Notes: generated by a model from the sequence alone, not told the origin. DNA of 64,000 bases from Helicobacter_B zhangjianzhongii (GCF_030249855.1 NZ_JANURN010000002.1:124001-188000); one strand, 5' to 3'. Positions 16,157-24,760 are shown, counted from the first letter of the stretch. Translations and numbers: made by a program.

Positions 16157-17911
16157 TTACTCCTTTAAGTCTTGGCTAGATTCTAGGTCTGTGCCTTTTG
16201 CTTGGGGCTTCATCGCGGGGAAAAGCAAGACATCTTTAATGCTCTTATTGTTGGTAAGCAACATCACAAGTCGGTCGATCCCTATGCCCTGCCCAGCAGT
16301 TGGCGGCATACCATAGCCTAGCGCGGTTACAAAATCCTCGTCCATATATTGAGCTTCTTCATCGCCCGCGTCTTTTTGGCGCACTTGGGCGAGGAATCGC
16401 TCATATTGATCGATAGGGTCATTTAGCTCGCTAAAGCCATTGGCAATCTCCTTGCCGCCGATAAATAGCTCAAATCGATCAGCAATGCTTGGGTCTTCAT
16501 CATTGCGGCGTGCTAGGGGGCTTATATCTATGGGGTATTGTGTGATAAATGTGGGGTTTATGAGCTTGGATTCTACAAACTCGCTAAAGGCAGCATCTTG
16601 CAGCTTGCCATAGCTTAAATTGGATTCTAGCTTCACGCCCTTTTGTGCGAGATAGGATTCTAGGCTTTTGGCATTTTCTAGGGCGGATTCTGGGATATTG
16701 CCGATTGTCCTAAGGCTATCTTTGTAGCTTAGAGTGCTCCACTTACTAAAATCCACTTCCGTATCGCCCCAAGGTAGCTGCGTGGGGAGCTGGAGCTTTT
16801 CTAGCAAGTAGGTGAAAAACTCCTGTGTCAGCGTGATTAAATCCTTATAAGTATGATACGCCCAATAAAATTCAATCATACTAAACTCTGGGTTGTGGGA
16901 GTGATCCATTCCTTCATTGCGGAAGTTGCGATTAAGCTCAAACACCGCTTCAAATCCCCCTACAATGAGCCGCTTTAGATACAGCTCTGGGGCTATACGC
17001 AAGTAGCGATCCACACCTAGGGCATTATGATGGGTTACAAAAGGCTTGGCATTAGCACCGCCAGGGATTGGGTGCAGCATTGGCGTCTCTACCTCTAAGA
17101 ATCCTTTTTCTTCAAAAAATCTCCGCACAAGCGCGACAATGCGCGATCGTAAAATAAAAGTCTCTTTCACGCCAGGATTCATAATCAAATCCACATATCG
17201 CTGGCGATAGCGCGCTTCAATATCAGTAAGCCCGTGAAACTTCTCTGGCAAAGGGATAATGGCTTTAGTAAGGATTGTAAATGCATTAGCGTGGATACTT
17301 AGCTCACCTGTTTTGGTAACAAATGCGTAGCCTGTGATATTGACAATATCGCCCACTTCAAGCAGCTTTTTGACAATGAAAAATTCTTGCTCACTTAGCT
17401 CATTTTTTGACAAATATGCCTGCAAAATCGCGCTTTCATCTTGGATTTTGATAAAGCAGGCTTTGCCCATAATGCGGATAAACTTCACACGCCCTACAAC
17501 CGACTCGGTTGGCATTTCAGCTTGGTCGGTGGATTTGGCTTGTAGCGATAAATCGTGGATTCTGCGTGATTGGCTGCAGTCATTACCGCTAAGGTAACTC
17601 CCTTGCCAATCGCTTGAAAGCCCCGATTTACTAAAGAAACTGCGGCTGTGCCCCGATTTCTCATCTACAATCCTAGAATCCTTTGCGGAGTTGGCTAGAG
17701 TTGGGGCATTATCCAAAGCTGAATCCCCATCACCAGAATCCACTTTTTGCGCGTTGGTGTCAAAAGTGGATTCTAGCAAATGCGCGTAGCGTTGCAAAAA
17801 CGCCGCATTGCTCATCGTGCGTGTAAGCGCATTGGTATATGGGTTTAGATCCTGCTCTCGTAGGGCGTTTGCCTTTTGGATTCTCTGTGTGATATAAGTA
17901 TTCTCAAACAT
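16157..17911 (-). CDS. lysS: lysyl-tRNA synthetase (class II) with repeat-derived insertion
   Basis: Charges tRNA-Lys. The class II core is complete: GRVKFIRIMGKACFIKIQD (OB-fold), motif 2 (FRNEGMDHSHNPEFSMIEFY), and motif 3 at the C-terminus (GYGMPPTAGQGIGIDRLVML). The protein has 584 residues; the family is about 500. The extra 80 or so residues (about 48-128, DNA about 17525-17770) lie just before the OB-fold. They are made of a GTGGATTCT inverted pair and a class E structured element, all translated in frame. The insertion is in an N-terminal linker, so activity is probably kept. Only two bases separate it from glyA. Confidence 0.95.
   Translation of the reverse strand: MFENTYITQRIQKANALREQDLNPYTNALTRTMSNAAFLQRYAHLLESTFDTNAQKVDSGDGDSALDNAPTLANSAKDSRIVDEKSGHSRSFFSKSGLSSDWQGSYLSGNDCSQSRRIHDLSLQAKSTDQAEMPTESVVGRVKFIRIMGKACFIKIQDESAILQAYLSKNELSEQEFFIVKKLLEVGDIVNITGYAFVTKTGELSIHANAFTILTKAIIPLPEKFHGLTDIEARYRQRYVDLIMNPGVKETFILRSRIVALVRRFFEEKGFLEVETPMLHPIPGGANAKPFVTHHNALGVDRYLRIAPELYLKRLIVGGFEAVFELNRNFRNEGMDHSHNPEFSMIEFYWAYHTYKDLITLTQEFFTYLLEKLQLPTQLPWGDTEVDFSKWSTLSYKDSLRTIGNIPESALENAKSLESYLAQKGVKLESNLSYGKLQDAAFSEFVESKLINPTFITQYPIDISPLARRNDEDPSIADRFELFIGGKEIANGFSELNDPIDQYERFLAQVRQKDAGDEEAQYMDEDFVTALGYGMPPTAGQGIGIDRLVMLLTNNKSIKDVLLFPAMKPQAKGTDLESSQDLKE
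17549..17630 (-). repeat. class E nested-stem element inside lysS
   Basis: Outer arms TAAATCGTGG (17549-17558) and CCCCGATTTA (17621-17630) pair at 9 of 10 positions. Inner arms GATTGGC (17568-17574) and GCCAATC (17605-17611) pair perfectly. On the minus strand the loop carries GTTACCTTAGCGGTAATGA, matching the loops in lnt and nnr, whose stems have different sequences. The flank TACTAAAGAAACTGCGGC (class B) follows on the plus strand. Confidence 0.8.
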
Positions 17912-17922
17912 ACCAATCCGCT

Positions 17923-18516
17923 TTATTTAGTGTTTAGATTCTGGACTGTTTGCTTGACTTCTTCAAGCCCTTGCTCAAGACTATCGGCACTCGCCTTGCC
18001 TTGCGTGATGTCGCTGAGATTTTGGAGCGTGCCATCAACCACAGAGAGCTTCATAATCTTTTGGGCGATATTGATCATATTGACATACATTTGGCTATTT
18101 GCCCTAGCACTTTGCACGAAATTTTCACGGATAAAGCTAATTTGCGACACCGCATAAGCAATAAAGCTAAAGATGAAAAACACCTTCACCGAGGCAAAGA
18201 TAAAGCCTAAGCCTTTATTGAGAAAATCTAAACGCAAAAATACAAGCTTGCTTGCTAGCACAATCCCAATAAGCACAAACAGAGCCCAGCACACAAGCAG
18301 CACGATGATAAAGCCTAGAGTCGTGTGGATTGTGCTGCTCCCAAAGTCATAGACATTTTTGAGCACATTGCCCACAGGGCTAGCAAATACCGAGCCTAGA
18401 TACACCCCAAGCAGCACGCCTACCAAGCTACAAAATTCCGCGACAAAGCCAGATGCAAACCCACGAAATCCAATCACTACAATAATCACAATCAGCGCGA
18501 CATCAATATAATTCAT
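17923..18516 (-). CDS. cvpA: CvpA family inner-membrane protein
   Basis: A 197-residue membrane protein with four hydrophobic segments in the first 130 residues, the pattern of the CvpA (colicin V production) family: an N-terminal NYIDVALIVIIVVIGFRGFASGFVAEF signature, then TMs around 30-50, 65-90 and 100-125. The molecular role is not established. ATG 18516 is chosen over GTG at 18522 because AAAGAG precedes it at normal distance. It sits between lysS and the divergent lnt, as in H. pylori (HP0181). Confidence 0.85.
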   Translation of the reverse strand: MNYIDVALIVIIVVIGFRGFASGFVAEFCSLVGVLLGVYLGSVFASPVGNVLKNVYDFGSSTIHTTLGFIIVLLVCWALFVLIGIVLASKLVFLRLDFLNKGLGFIFASVKVFFIFSFIAYAVSQISFIRENFVQSARANSQMYVNMINIAQKIMKLSVVDGTLQNLSDITQGKASADSLEQGLEEVKQTVQNLNTK

Positions 18517-18592
18517 CACCACTCTTTACGGAAAATTTAGCTTAAAAAGGCTACCATTGTAGCCAAAGATACATAAAATCAAGGTAAATATT

Positions 18593-20242
18593 TTGAAAAA
18601 AGCTTCCGCGCAGGGCTTGCTTGATAAAGGCTTGCTAGAATCCACTTTTGACAGAACGCAAAAAGTGGATTCTAAGACAAACGCCCAAAATGTAGAAACG
18701 CCGCCGAACGAAAAAACAGAAAGCGTGTTTGATAGTGAGCAGCAGGCGGCAGGATTTGTGATGAGAAAACAAGGCGTAGCCGCAGTTTCTTTAGTAAATC
18801 GTGGTTTTCAAGGCGGGGGCAAAGGGATTTACCTAGCGGAGAGCCAAGCCCCCGCCGCAGGATCCACGACTTATCGCGCAAAGCCAACGCCCAAAACACA
18901 ATTTTTCTCGCGTCTGCTGCTGGGCTTGCTCTATGCGCTAGGATTTTGTGCGTGGCTTTATGTCTTTGCGCTTATCGCGCTTATGCAGGATTCTACTCTT
19001 GAGGCAAGTTTTTCAGCTCATATTGCTAGTGCTTTGCTCCTTAGCATTCTTGTGCTAGCGAGCTTTAGTATCTGGCTCTATGTGCCACGCGCGATAGGGG
19101 GGTATTTTGGGTTTTTTGTGGGGGTGTTGCTGTTTTATTGGATTGGGCTTTCTTTTCGCTTTTCTATCGCGCCATTTTTGCTAGGCTTTGTGTGTGTGGG
19201 CGTAGGGCTTGCGTATGCGGCGTTGCTGTATTTAGGGCTATATTTTACAAGCAAGATCTATCGTATTTTTTCACTCTTTGCGCTAGGGATTTTCGCGCCT
19301 TTTTCGTTTGATTGGTTTGTGCCGCAATCGTGGCTGGCGTATAGTGTGTTTGGGGTGGGAGATTTGGCGTTTATAGGCATTTTGTGTGCGCTGGCTCTTG
19401 GGCTATATCGTGGCAAGGCTAGGGTAGTGAGAATGCTAGTAAGCGCGGTGCTTTTGCTTGCGTGCGTGGATTGGGCGATGGTGGATTCTAGTGCGCATAG
19501 GCAAGCCCTAGCGCATATCACGCCGCTTGCAGATGAGATTGTCATCGTCCAAAGTGCTATCCCCCAAGATCTCAAATGGGAGCAAAGCACCATAGATTCT
19601 GTGCTTGAAGGCATTATGAGCGATATTGATTCTGCGATTATGGATTCTAAGCAGATGATCATCTTCCCAGAGACGATCCTGCCCTTTGTGCTTAATCATC
19701 AGCAAGGCTTCCCAAAGCGCGTGCTAGAGGCATTTCTAGCAAAAAGCGCGAAGATCACCATAGTGCTTGGGGCTTTTAGCGAGGAGGGATCACAGGTGCA
19801 TAACTCCACCTATGTCTTTAAAGATATGGGCGTGGAGATTTTGCACAAAGTCATCTTAGCCCCCTTTGGTGAGAAGATCCCGCTCCCAGACTTCTTAGCA
19901 AAGCCTTTGTATAAGCTCTTTTTTGGCATAGATGATGGACTGCAAGCCGCCAAAGATCCGCAAGATTTTAGCGCATTAGGCAGGCTCTGGCGCAATGCGA
20001 TCTGCTACGAGGGCACGAGCAAGGAGATCTATACAAATGCCCCAAAATATCTTGTGATGATTAGCAATAATGCGTGGTTTTACCCAAGTATCGAGCCGTT
20101 TTTACAACGCGTGCTGCTAAAATATTACGCGCGTAAATTTGGCACGATACTCGTGCATTCTGCTAATTATTCTCGCTCGATGATTATCACGCCCTTGATC
20201 GATGATACAAGGGCTACTAGAATCCTATCTCACAAGGAGTAG
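18593..20242 (+). CDS. lnt: apolipoprotein N-acyltransferase with repeat-derived N-terminus
   Basis: Transfers the third acyl chain to the N-terminal cysteine of lipoproteins in the inner membrane. About six hydrophobic segments (residues about 105-300) are followed by a nitrilase-like domain. The catalytic Glu is in IIFPETILPF, Lys in ILAPFGEKIPLPDF and Cys in GRLWRNAICYEG. The first 100 or so residues (DNA 18593-18900) are not Lnt-like. They are translated repeats: a GTGGATTCT inverted pair (18638-18675) and a class E element (18741-18895). The start is uncertain: TTG 18593 is simply the first start codon of this frame, and initiation could lie elsewhere. The H. pylori neighbours (HP0179-HP0182) are conserved. 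Confidence 0.9.
   Translation: MKKASAQGLLDKGLLESTFDRTQKVDSKTNAQNVETPPNEKTESVFDSEQQAAGFVMRKQGVAAVSLVNRGFQGGGKGIYLAESQAPAAGSTTYRAKPTPKTQFFSRLLLGLLYALGFCAWLYVFALIALMQDSTLEASFSAHIASALLLSILVLASFSIWLYVPRAIGGYFGFFVGVLLFYWIGLSFRFSIAPFLLGFVCVGVGLAYAALLYLGLYFTSKIYRIFSLFALGIFAPFSFDWFVPQSWLAYSVFGVGDLAFIGILCALALGLYRGKARVVRMLVSAVLLLACVDWAMVDSSAHRQALAHITPLADEIVIVQSAIPQDLKWEQSTIDSVLEGIMSDIDSAIMDSKQMIIFPETILPFVLNHQQGFPKRVLEAFLAKSAKITIVLGAFSEEGSQVHNSTYVFKDMGVEILHKVILAPFGEKIPLPDFLAKPLYKLFFGIDDGLQAAKDPQDFSALGRLWRNAICYEGTSKEIYTNAPKYLVMISNNAWFYPSIEPFLQRVLLKYYARKFGTILVHSANYSRSMIITPLIDDTRATRILSHKE
18795..18873 (+). repeat. class E nested-stem element inside lnt
   Basis: Outer arms TAAATCGTGG (18795-18804) and CCACGACTTA (18864-18873) pair at 9 of 10 positions. 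Inner arms GGCGGGGGC (18812-18820) and GCCCCCGCC (18848-18856) pair perfectly. The loop holds AAGGGATTTACCTAGCGGA. Upstream is the reverse of the class B sequence (GCAGTTTCTTTAGTAAATC). The stems differ from those in lysS and nnr, but complementarity is kept. Confidence 0.82.
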
Positions 20243-20243
20243 T

Positions 20244-20891
20244 ATGCTACTACAAGCCAAAGCGCTATCGCATCATTTTGATACCCTGCTCTATGACAAT
20301 GTCTCTCTCAAAGTGGATTCTGGGCAGAGTGTGGCTATCCTTGGGGTCTCTGGCTCTGGGAAATCCACCCTGCTAGCAAATCTCTCTACAATGCTAAAGC
20401 CACGAAGCGGGAGCGTGGAGATTTTGGGGCAGGATATTTACGCGCTTAAAGAGTCTCAAAGGCTTGAGCTTTTGCGCACAAAGCTTGGGATAATCTTTCA
20501 AGCACACTATCTCTTCCGTGGTTTTAGTGCGTTGGAGAATCTTCAAGTAGGCGCGATTTTGGCAAGGCAGCCCATTGATATGGAGCTTTTAGAGCGATTT
20601 GGCATAGCGCACACTTTGGAGCAAAACTCTGCTGATCTCTCTGGCGGGCAGCAGCAGCGGCTCTCTATCGCACGCGTGCTAATGAAGCAGCCTACTATAA
20701 TTTTCGCCGATGAGCCCACGGGCAATCTTGATAAAGCCACCGCCCATAGCGTGATGGACGCGCTGCTAGCGTATATTGCTAGCAAGCAAGGTGCGCTTAT
20801 CATCGCCACCCACGATGAGTCTATCGCTCACAAATGCACGAGAATCTATCGCATACAAAAGCACGGCTTAGAGCCATTACAGCTTCATTAA
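20244..20891 (+). CDS. LolD-like ABC transporter ATP-binding protein
   Basis: A 215-residue ABC ATPase. Walker A is GVSGSGKST, the signature is LSGGQQQRLSIARVL, Walker B is IIFADEPTGNLD, and the H-loop is IIATHDES. The short single-domain form resembles LolD/FtsE-type exporters of lipoproteins, which fits its place right after lnt (lipoprotein acylation). ATG 20244 is chosen because AAGGAG lies just upstream. An in-frame start at 20202 would overlap lnt by 41 bases. No permease gene is adjacent. One KVDSG motif is translated near residue 25. Confidence 0.85.
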   Translation: MLLQAKALSHHFDTLLYDNVSLKVDSGQSVAILGVSGSGKSTLLANLSTMLKPRSGSVEILGQDIYALKESQRLELLRTKLGIIFQAHYLFRGFSALENLQVGAILARQPIDMELLERFGIAHTLEQNSADLSGGQQQRLSIARVLMKQPTIIFADEPTGNLDKATAHSVMDALLAYIASKQGALIIATHDESIAHKCTRIYRIQKHGLEPLQLH

Positions 20892-20909
20892 ATACATTGA
20901 AGGACAGCT

Positions 20910-21497
20910 ATGAAACCGCTAGAATCCACTTTTACCCCCCCTGCTAAAATGCCCCTAAAGGTGCTTGTTATCGCCGCTTGTCTCCTAAGTCTCATCGTCA
21001 TCGCTGCAAACTACTCTGTGCAGTTTCACCTAGGCGACACGCCCCTAACCTTTGGGGCTTTGACCTATCCTTTTAGCTTTTTGCTGCTAGATATTTTGAG
21101 CGAGAAATACCGCCGAGCAGATGTTACAAAAGTGATCGCCCTTGCTATTTGTATCGCTTTTTACCCCTCTTATCTCTCGGCTACTACGCAAATCGCGCTT
21201 GCTTCTATCGCGGCGTTTTGTATCTCCCAGCCTGTTGATGTGGCGATTTTTTATGCGTTTAAGCGATTTTTCCCTAAGCTTTGGTGGCTTAGAAATGGAT
21301 TTTCTACGATTTTTGCGCAAAGCTTTGATACACTTATTTTCTTTAGCTTTGCATTTTGGGGGGTGAAAAGCTTTAGCGAGTGTATGGATATGGCAGCGGC
21401 GGATTATACGATTAAGGCGATTGTAGGCATTATGAATACGCCGCTCTTTTATATCCTTGCCATTCGGGCAAAACGCCTATGGCGACACCTTACCTAG
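20910..21497 (+). CDS. VUT family queuosine-precursor transporter (YhhQ-like)
   Basis: A 195-residue integral membrane protein with about six transmembrane segments. The block TFGALTYPFSFLLLDILSEKYRRADVTKVI is characteristic of the VUT/YhhQ family, which imports 7-cyano-7-deazaguanine or related queuosine precursors. A translated LESTF motif lies at residues 4-8, just before the first membrane segment. It follows the ABC ATPase by 18 bp and precedes the hydroxyacid dehydrogenase with a 17-bp gap, so the three may be co-transcribed. Confidence 0.8.
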   Translation: MKPLESTFTPPAKMPLKVLVIAACLLSLIVIAANYSVQFHLGDTPLTFGALTYPFSFLLLDILSEKYRRADVTKVIALAICIAFYPSYLSATTQIALASIAAFCISQPVDVAIFYAFKRFFPKLWWLRNGFSTIFAQSFDTLIFFSFAFWGVKSFSECMDMAAADYTIKAIVGIMNTPLFYILAIRAKRLWRHLT

Positions 21498-21514
21498 ATC
21501 TACAAGGAGCAGAA

Positions 21515-22450
21515 ATGAAAATAGTCAATCTTGATGTAAGCACACTTGGCGCAAATGCGGATTTTAGCGAGCTAGAGAGCTTTGGCAGCTATGTGAGCTA
21601 TCCACTTACTAGCTATGAAGAGACTTATGAGCGGGTAAAAGATGCAGAGATTATCCTTACCAACAAAGTCGTGCTAGATAAGCCCCTGCTCTCTAAGCTC
21701 CCTAGTCTTAAACTTATTGTCGTAACGGCTACTGGCACAAATATCGTTGATGTAGAGTATGCCAAAGAGCGTGGAATCCCTGTAAAAAACGCCGCTGGCT
21801 ACTCCACGCTAAGTGTCGCCCAGCACACGCTGACTTTTGCTCTTAGTCTGCTAAGTCAAATGCCTTATTATGATAGCTATGTCAAGCAAGGGCAGTGGGC
21901 TAAAAGTGCTTGCTTCACGCATTTGGCGCAAGGGCGGCGGGATATAAATGGGCTTGCTTGGGGGATCATTGGACTTGGGGCTATTGGGCTAAGGGTCGCA
22001 GAGCTTGCTACAAGCTTTGGGGCAAAGGTGGCTTACACCTCCACAAGCGGCAAAAACACCGCCCAAGCCTATCCGCATTTAGCCCTAGATGAGCTACTAG
22101 CTCAAAGTGATATTCTCTCTATCCACGCCCCGCTAAACCCCGCTACAAAGGGACTAATCAACGCGCAAAAGCTTGGATTGCTTAAAAAGGACTGCATTCT
22201 TATCAATGTCGGTAGAGGGGGGATTGTCGATGAGCAAGCCGTGGCAGCTAGGCTAAAGGGCGGGGCGGAGTTTTACTATGCTTGTGATGTGCTAGAGAGT
22301 GAGCCTATGAGAGGTGATCATCCATTTTTGGATTCTAGTATCCAAGATCGCTTGCTCCTAAGCCCCCATATCGCCTATGCCTATCAAAACTCGCTTAAAA
22401 CCTTGGTGCAAATGAGTATCGATAATGTCAAAGAGTTTTTAAAGGCATAA
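21515..22450 (+). CDS. D-2-hydroxyacid dehydrogenase
   Basis: An NAD-dependent oxidoreductase of 311 residues in the D-isomer 2-hydroxyacid dehydrogenase family. The Rossmann motif GIIGLGAIGLRVAEL is near residue 150. The Arg of INVGRGGIVDE, the following Glu region (ACDVLESEPM) and His in LSPHIAYA provide the catalytic triad. Position and family match H. pylori HP0096. The physiological substrate (2-ketoacid, glyoxylate or hydroxypyruvate) cannot be told from sequence. AAGGAG precedes ATG 21515; an in-frame upstream start would overlap the transporter. Confidence 0.88.
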   Translation: MKIVNLDVSTLGANADFSELESFGSYVSYPLTSYEETYERVKDAEIILTNKVVLDKPLLSKLPSLKLIVVTATGTNIVDVEYAKERGIPVKNAAGYSTLSVAQHTLTFALSLLSQMPYYDSYVKQGQWAKSACFTHLAQGRRDINGLAWGIIGLGAIGLRVAELATSFGAKVAYTSTSGKNTAQAYPHLALDELLAQSDILSIHAPLNPATKGLINAQKLGLLKKDCILINVGRGGIVDEQAVAARLKGGAEFYYACDVLESEPMRGDHPFLDSSIQDRLLLSPHIAYAYQNSLKTLVQMSIDNVKEFLKA

Positions 22451-22453
22451 GCC

Positions 22454-24709
22454 TTGCGCCATCTCTATCTCTCCACAAAGCCCCTTGATGAGCGAGCTAA
22501 GTCGAAATATCTTTTAAGCGATGAATTGCTTATGGAAAATGCCGCTAATGCTCTATGTGGGCTTATAGGCTCGCTCACGCATAAGGGCAGTGTGGTTACT
22601 ATCGTGTGTGGCAGTGGGGATAATGGCGCAGATGGCTACGCACTAGCAAGAAAGCTTCAAGGCAGCTATATCACTAGAATCTATGAGGCAAAAGAGCCTA
22701 AATCGCGCTTATGCAAGCTCCAAAGTGAGAGGGCGCAAGTCGCAGGTGTAGAGTGGATAAAAAAGCTTCTGCCTTGTGATGTGATAGTGGATTGTCTCTT
22801 TGGTAGTGGGTTTGCTGGGGAGCTAGGTGCGGAGTTTATCAAGCTTTTAGAGCAGATGAATACTTGTGCGCGCCTAAAAATCGCGTGCGATGTCCCAAGT
22901 GGGCTAGATCTACAAGGGCGCGTGGAGTCCTATGCCTTTAGCGCGGATTATACGCTAAGTATGGGTGCGCTTAAGGTCGCGCTTTTTAGCGATGTGGCAA
23001 AGGATCTCACAGGCAAGGTGCTAGTAGGCGATCTAGGCGTATCAAGGGAGCTTTTTGAAGTGCAAAGCCCCTTTTATCTGCTTGAAGAAAGCGATTTATG
23101 CTTGCCACACCGCACCAAGCACAACTGCCATAAAGGCAGCTTTGGGCATATCGCAGTGATTGCTGGGGAGAAGGCTGGGGCGGCAGAGCTTAGTGCGATG
23201 GGAGGGCTTAGGATGGGGGCTGGGTTGGTGAGTGTGGTTAGCAGGGATTCGGCTTTACTAAAGAAACATCGGCTAACGCCGACCGCTTCGCTTGTTTTGG
23301 GTAGTCATTCCGCAGATTTTGGGGATTTTAGGGCAACCGCAGACCTCAAGTCTAGCTCTGCCCTAAAATCCCCAAAAAACTACGAAAGCAATACCGCAAA
23401 TCCTAGAATCCTTATGGAAGAAAGTCAAGCAGAAAGTGAAAATCCTCAAAAATCCTGCCGCGAGCAACTTGAGCTAGAATCCACTTTTGAAAACACTCCC
23501 ACCACCGCGCAAAATATGGATTCTAGCACCGCCCAAAATCTAAACAACTCGGCACAGGATTCTAGGAATGAAGTAGAATCAACTTTTGAGCAAAACGAGC
23601 AAGACACCACCGCAAAGCGCAGAATCCTTGCAGACAAACAAGCCGCGCTAGAGTCGTCATCGCGAGATTTGCCCCAGCAAATCGTGGCGATCCATAATCA
23701 AAATGCGGATTCTAGCCTTGAAGCTATGGATTGCCACGCAAGCACTAGCGTGCTTGCTCGCAATGACGGAAACAACAATCAAGCGCAAAACGCAGATTCT
23801 AGGCAAACCGCGCAAAATGTAGCCGCCCCACAGACAGAAGCAAAAGTGGATTCTAGGAATGAAGCCCAAACCCTAGAATCCACTTTTGAAAACGCCACAA
23901 CTCTAAGTGAGTCGCAGGCGGCAGGATTTGCCGATGATTTTTGGGGTTTTCTAAAGAAACATCGGCTAACGCCGAGCGGTATCCCTTGTTTTCAAGCGGT
24001 AGGCGCAGGGATTTACCTAGTCGGTAATGAGCAAGCCTACCGCGCAGAATCCCCAAAAAGCGCGGTAAAGCCAACGCCCAAACCAAGCCAAGCGCAATCG
24101 CTATATAGCACCATCACCACCCATAGCGAGCTTATGTATCCCCACGCAATCCCCCCCACCGCCAATGTCCTATGCCTAGGTATGGGGCTTGGCAGTGGCT
24201 ATGGATACTTGCTTGAGCCTAGCTTCATCGGCGAGAGATTGTGCGTGCTTGATGCTGATGTGTTTTATGAAAGCACATTGCCCAATCTACTAGAATCCAC
24301 TTTTGCCCACAATCTTGTCCTAACTCCCCACCCCAAAGAGTTTCACGCGCTTTTGCACTTATGCGGGCTTTTTAGCGGCGATATAGCAGAAGTCGCAAAC
24401 AATCGCTTCGAGCTAGCCTTGCGCTTTAGCCAAGCTTACAAGTCCCCCACACTGCTGCTTAAAGGCGCAAGTCCCATCATCGCCCACAATGCCAAGCTCT
24501 ATATCAATCCCCTAGGCACACCAGCCCTAGCCAAAGGCGGCAGCGGCGATGTGCTTAGCGGCGTTATCGCAGCCTATCTCGCACAAGGCTTTAGCCCCCT
24601 ACAATCCGCCATCAACGCCTCTCTAGCCCACGCACTAGCCGCTACTAAAGAGAAAAACACCTACGCCCTAACGCCCCTACGCTTAATCGAGCATTTAGGC
24701 ACGCTTTAG
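22454..24709 (+). CDS. nnr: bifunctional NAD(P)HX epimerase/dehydratase with about 290-residue repeat-derived insertion
   Basis: Repairs hydrated NAD(P)H. The N-terminal YjeF_N epimerase domain (about 1-210, VTIVCGSGDNGADGYALARKL) and the C-terminal ADP-dependent dehydratase domain (HKGSFGHIAVIAGEKAGAAELSAMGGLRMGAGL; LVLTPHPKEFHALL; LAKGGSGDVLSGVIAAYLAQG) are complete. At 751 residues it is far longer than the usual 480 or so. The excess is about residues 261-550 (DNA about 23236-24105), inside the dehydratase domain just after GLVSVVSRD. It is built from class A, B, C and E elements and GTGGATTCT motifs, all in frame. The sequence there is Ser/Asn/Gln/Ala-rich and likely disordered. The start codon TTG 22454 follows the dehydrogenase stop by 3 bp. 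Confidence 0.92.
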   Translation: MRHLYLSTKPLDERAKSKYLLSDELLMENAANALCGLIGSLTHKGSVVTIVCGSGDNGADGYALARKLQGSYITRIYEAKEPKSRLCKLQSERAQVAGVEWIKKLLPCDVIVDCLFGSGFAGELGAEFIKLLEQMNTCARLKIACDVPSGLDLQGRVESYAFSADYTLSMGALKVALFSDVAKDLTGKVLVGDLGVSRELFEVQSPFYLLEESDLCLPHRTKHNCHKGSFGHIAVIAGEKAGAAELSAMGGLRMGAGLVSVVSRDSALLKKHRLTPTASLVLGSHSADFGDFRATADLKSSSALKSPKNYESNTANPRILMEESQAESENPQKSCREQLELESTFENTPTTAQNMDSSTAQNLNNSAQDSRNEVESTFEQNEQDTTAKRRILADKQAALESSSRDLPQQIVAIHNQNADSSLEAMDCHASTSVLARNDGNNNQAQNADSRQTAQNVAAPQTEAKVDSRNEAQTLESTFENATTLSESQAAGFADDFWGFLKKHRLTPSGIPCFQAVGAGIYLVGNEQAYRAESPKSAVKPTPKPSQAQSLYSTITTHSELMYPHAIPPTANVLCLGMGLGSGYGYLLEPSFIGERLCVLDADVFYESTLPNLLESTFAHNLVLTPHPKEFHALLHLCGLFSGDIAEVANNRFELALRFSQAYKSPTLLLKGASPIIAHNAKLYINPLGTPALAKGGSGDVLSGVIAAYLAQGFSPLQSAINASLAHALAATKEKNTYALTPLRLIEHLGTL
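23317..23377. repeat. class A hairpin element (copy 2), inside nnr
   Basis: Perfect 18-bp arms, TTTTGGGGATTTTAGGGC (23317-23334) with 23360-23377. The 25-nt loop contains CAGACCTCAAGTCTAGCTC, identical to copy 1 in alaS. The right flank CCGCAAATCCTAGAATCC also matches copy 1 (CCGCAAATACTAGAAT), so the conserved unit extends beyond the hairpin. Confidence 0.85.
23656..23695. repeat. class C palindrome inside nnr (first)
   Basis: GTCATCGCGAG and CGTGGCGATCC ends enclose GATTTGC (23666-23672) paired with GCAAATC (23677-23683). Note that the ends covary too: TCATCGCGAG with GGCGATCC here, against TCATTGCGAG with GGCAATCC elsewhere. Confidence 0.75.
23725..23768. repeat. class C palindrome inside nnr (second, minus orientation)
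   Basis: ATGGATTGCCACG and CTCGCAATGACGG ends enclose GCAAGCAC (23737-23744) paired with GTGCTTGC (23749-23756). The arms are unrelated to those of the neighbouring copy. Confidence 0.75.
23938..24059 (+). repeat. class E nested-stem element inside nnr
   Basis: Outer arms TTTTTGGGG (23938-23946) and CCCCAAAAA (24051-24059) pair perfectly. Inner arms GCGGTAGGC (23996-24004) and GCCTACCGC (24035-24043) pair perfectly. The inner loop GGGATTTACCTAGTCGGTAA matches the lnt loop. A small stem TCGGC-TAAC-GCCGA lies at 23962-23975. Confidence 0.85.
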
Positions 24710-24760
24710 CACTTTTCTAGCTAGATAGATTCTAGGCGGCTCTTCCCTTTCCTTGACTCG

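Larger units (their letters stand above)
23236..24105 (+). repeat. composite array of palindromic elements inserted in nnr
   Basis: A run of repeat elements occupies this span. In order: class B (about 23251-23300, CTAAAGAAACATCGGCTAAC), class A hairpin (23317-23377), GTGGATTCT-type motifs in both orientations (about 23481, 23516, 23576, 23706, 23853 and 23876, three of them diverged), two class C palindromes (23656-23695 and 23725-23768), and a class B plus class E element (23908-24085). No stop codon is present in the nnr frame across the whole span. Confidence 0.85.
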
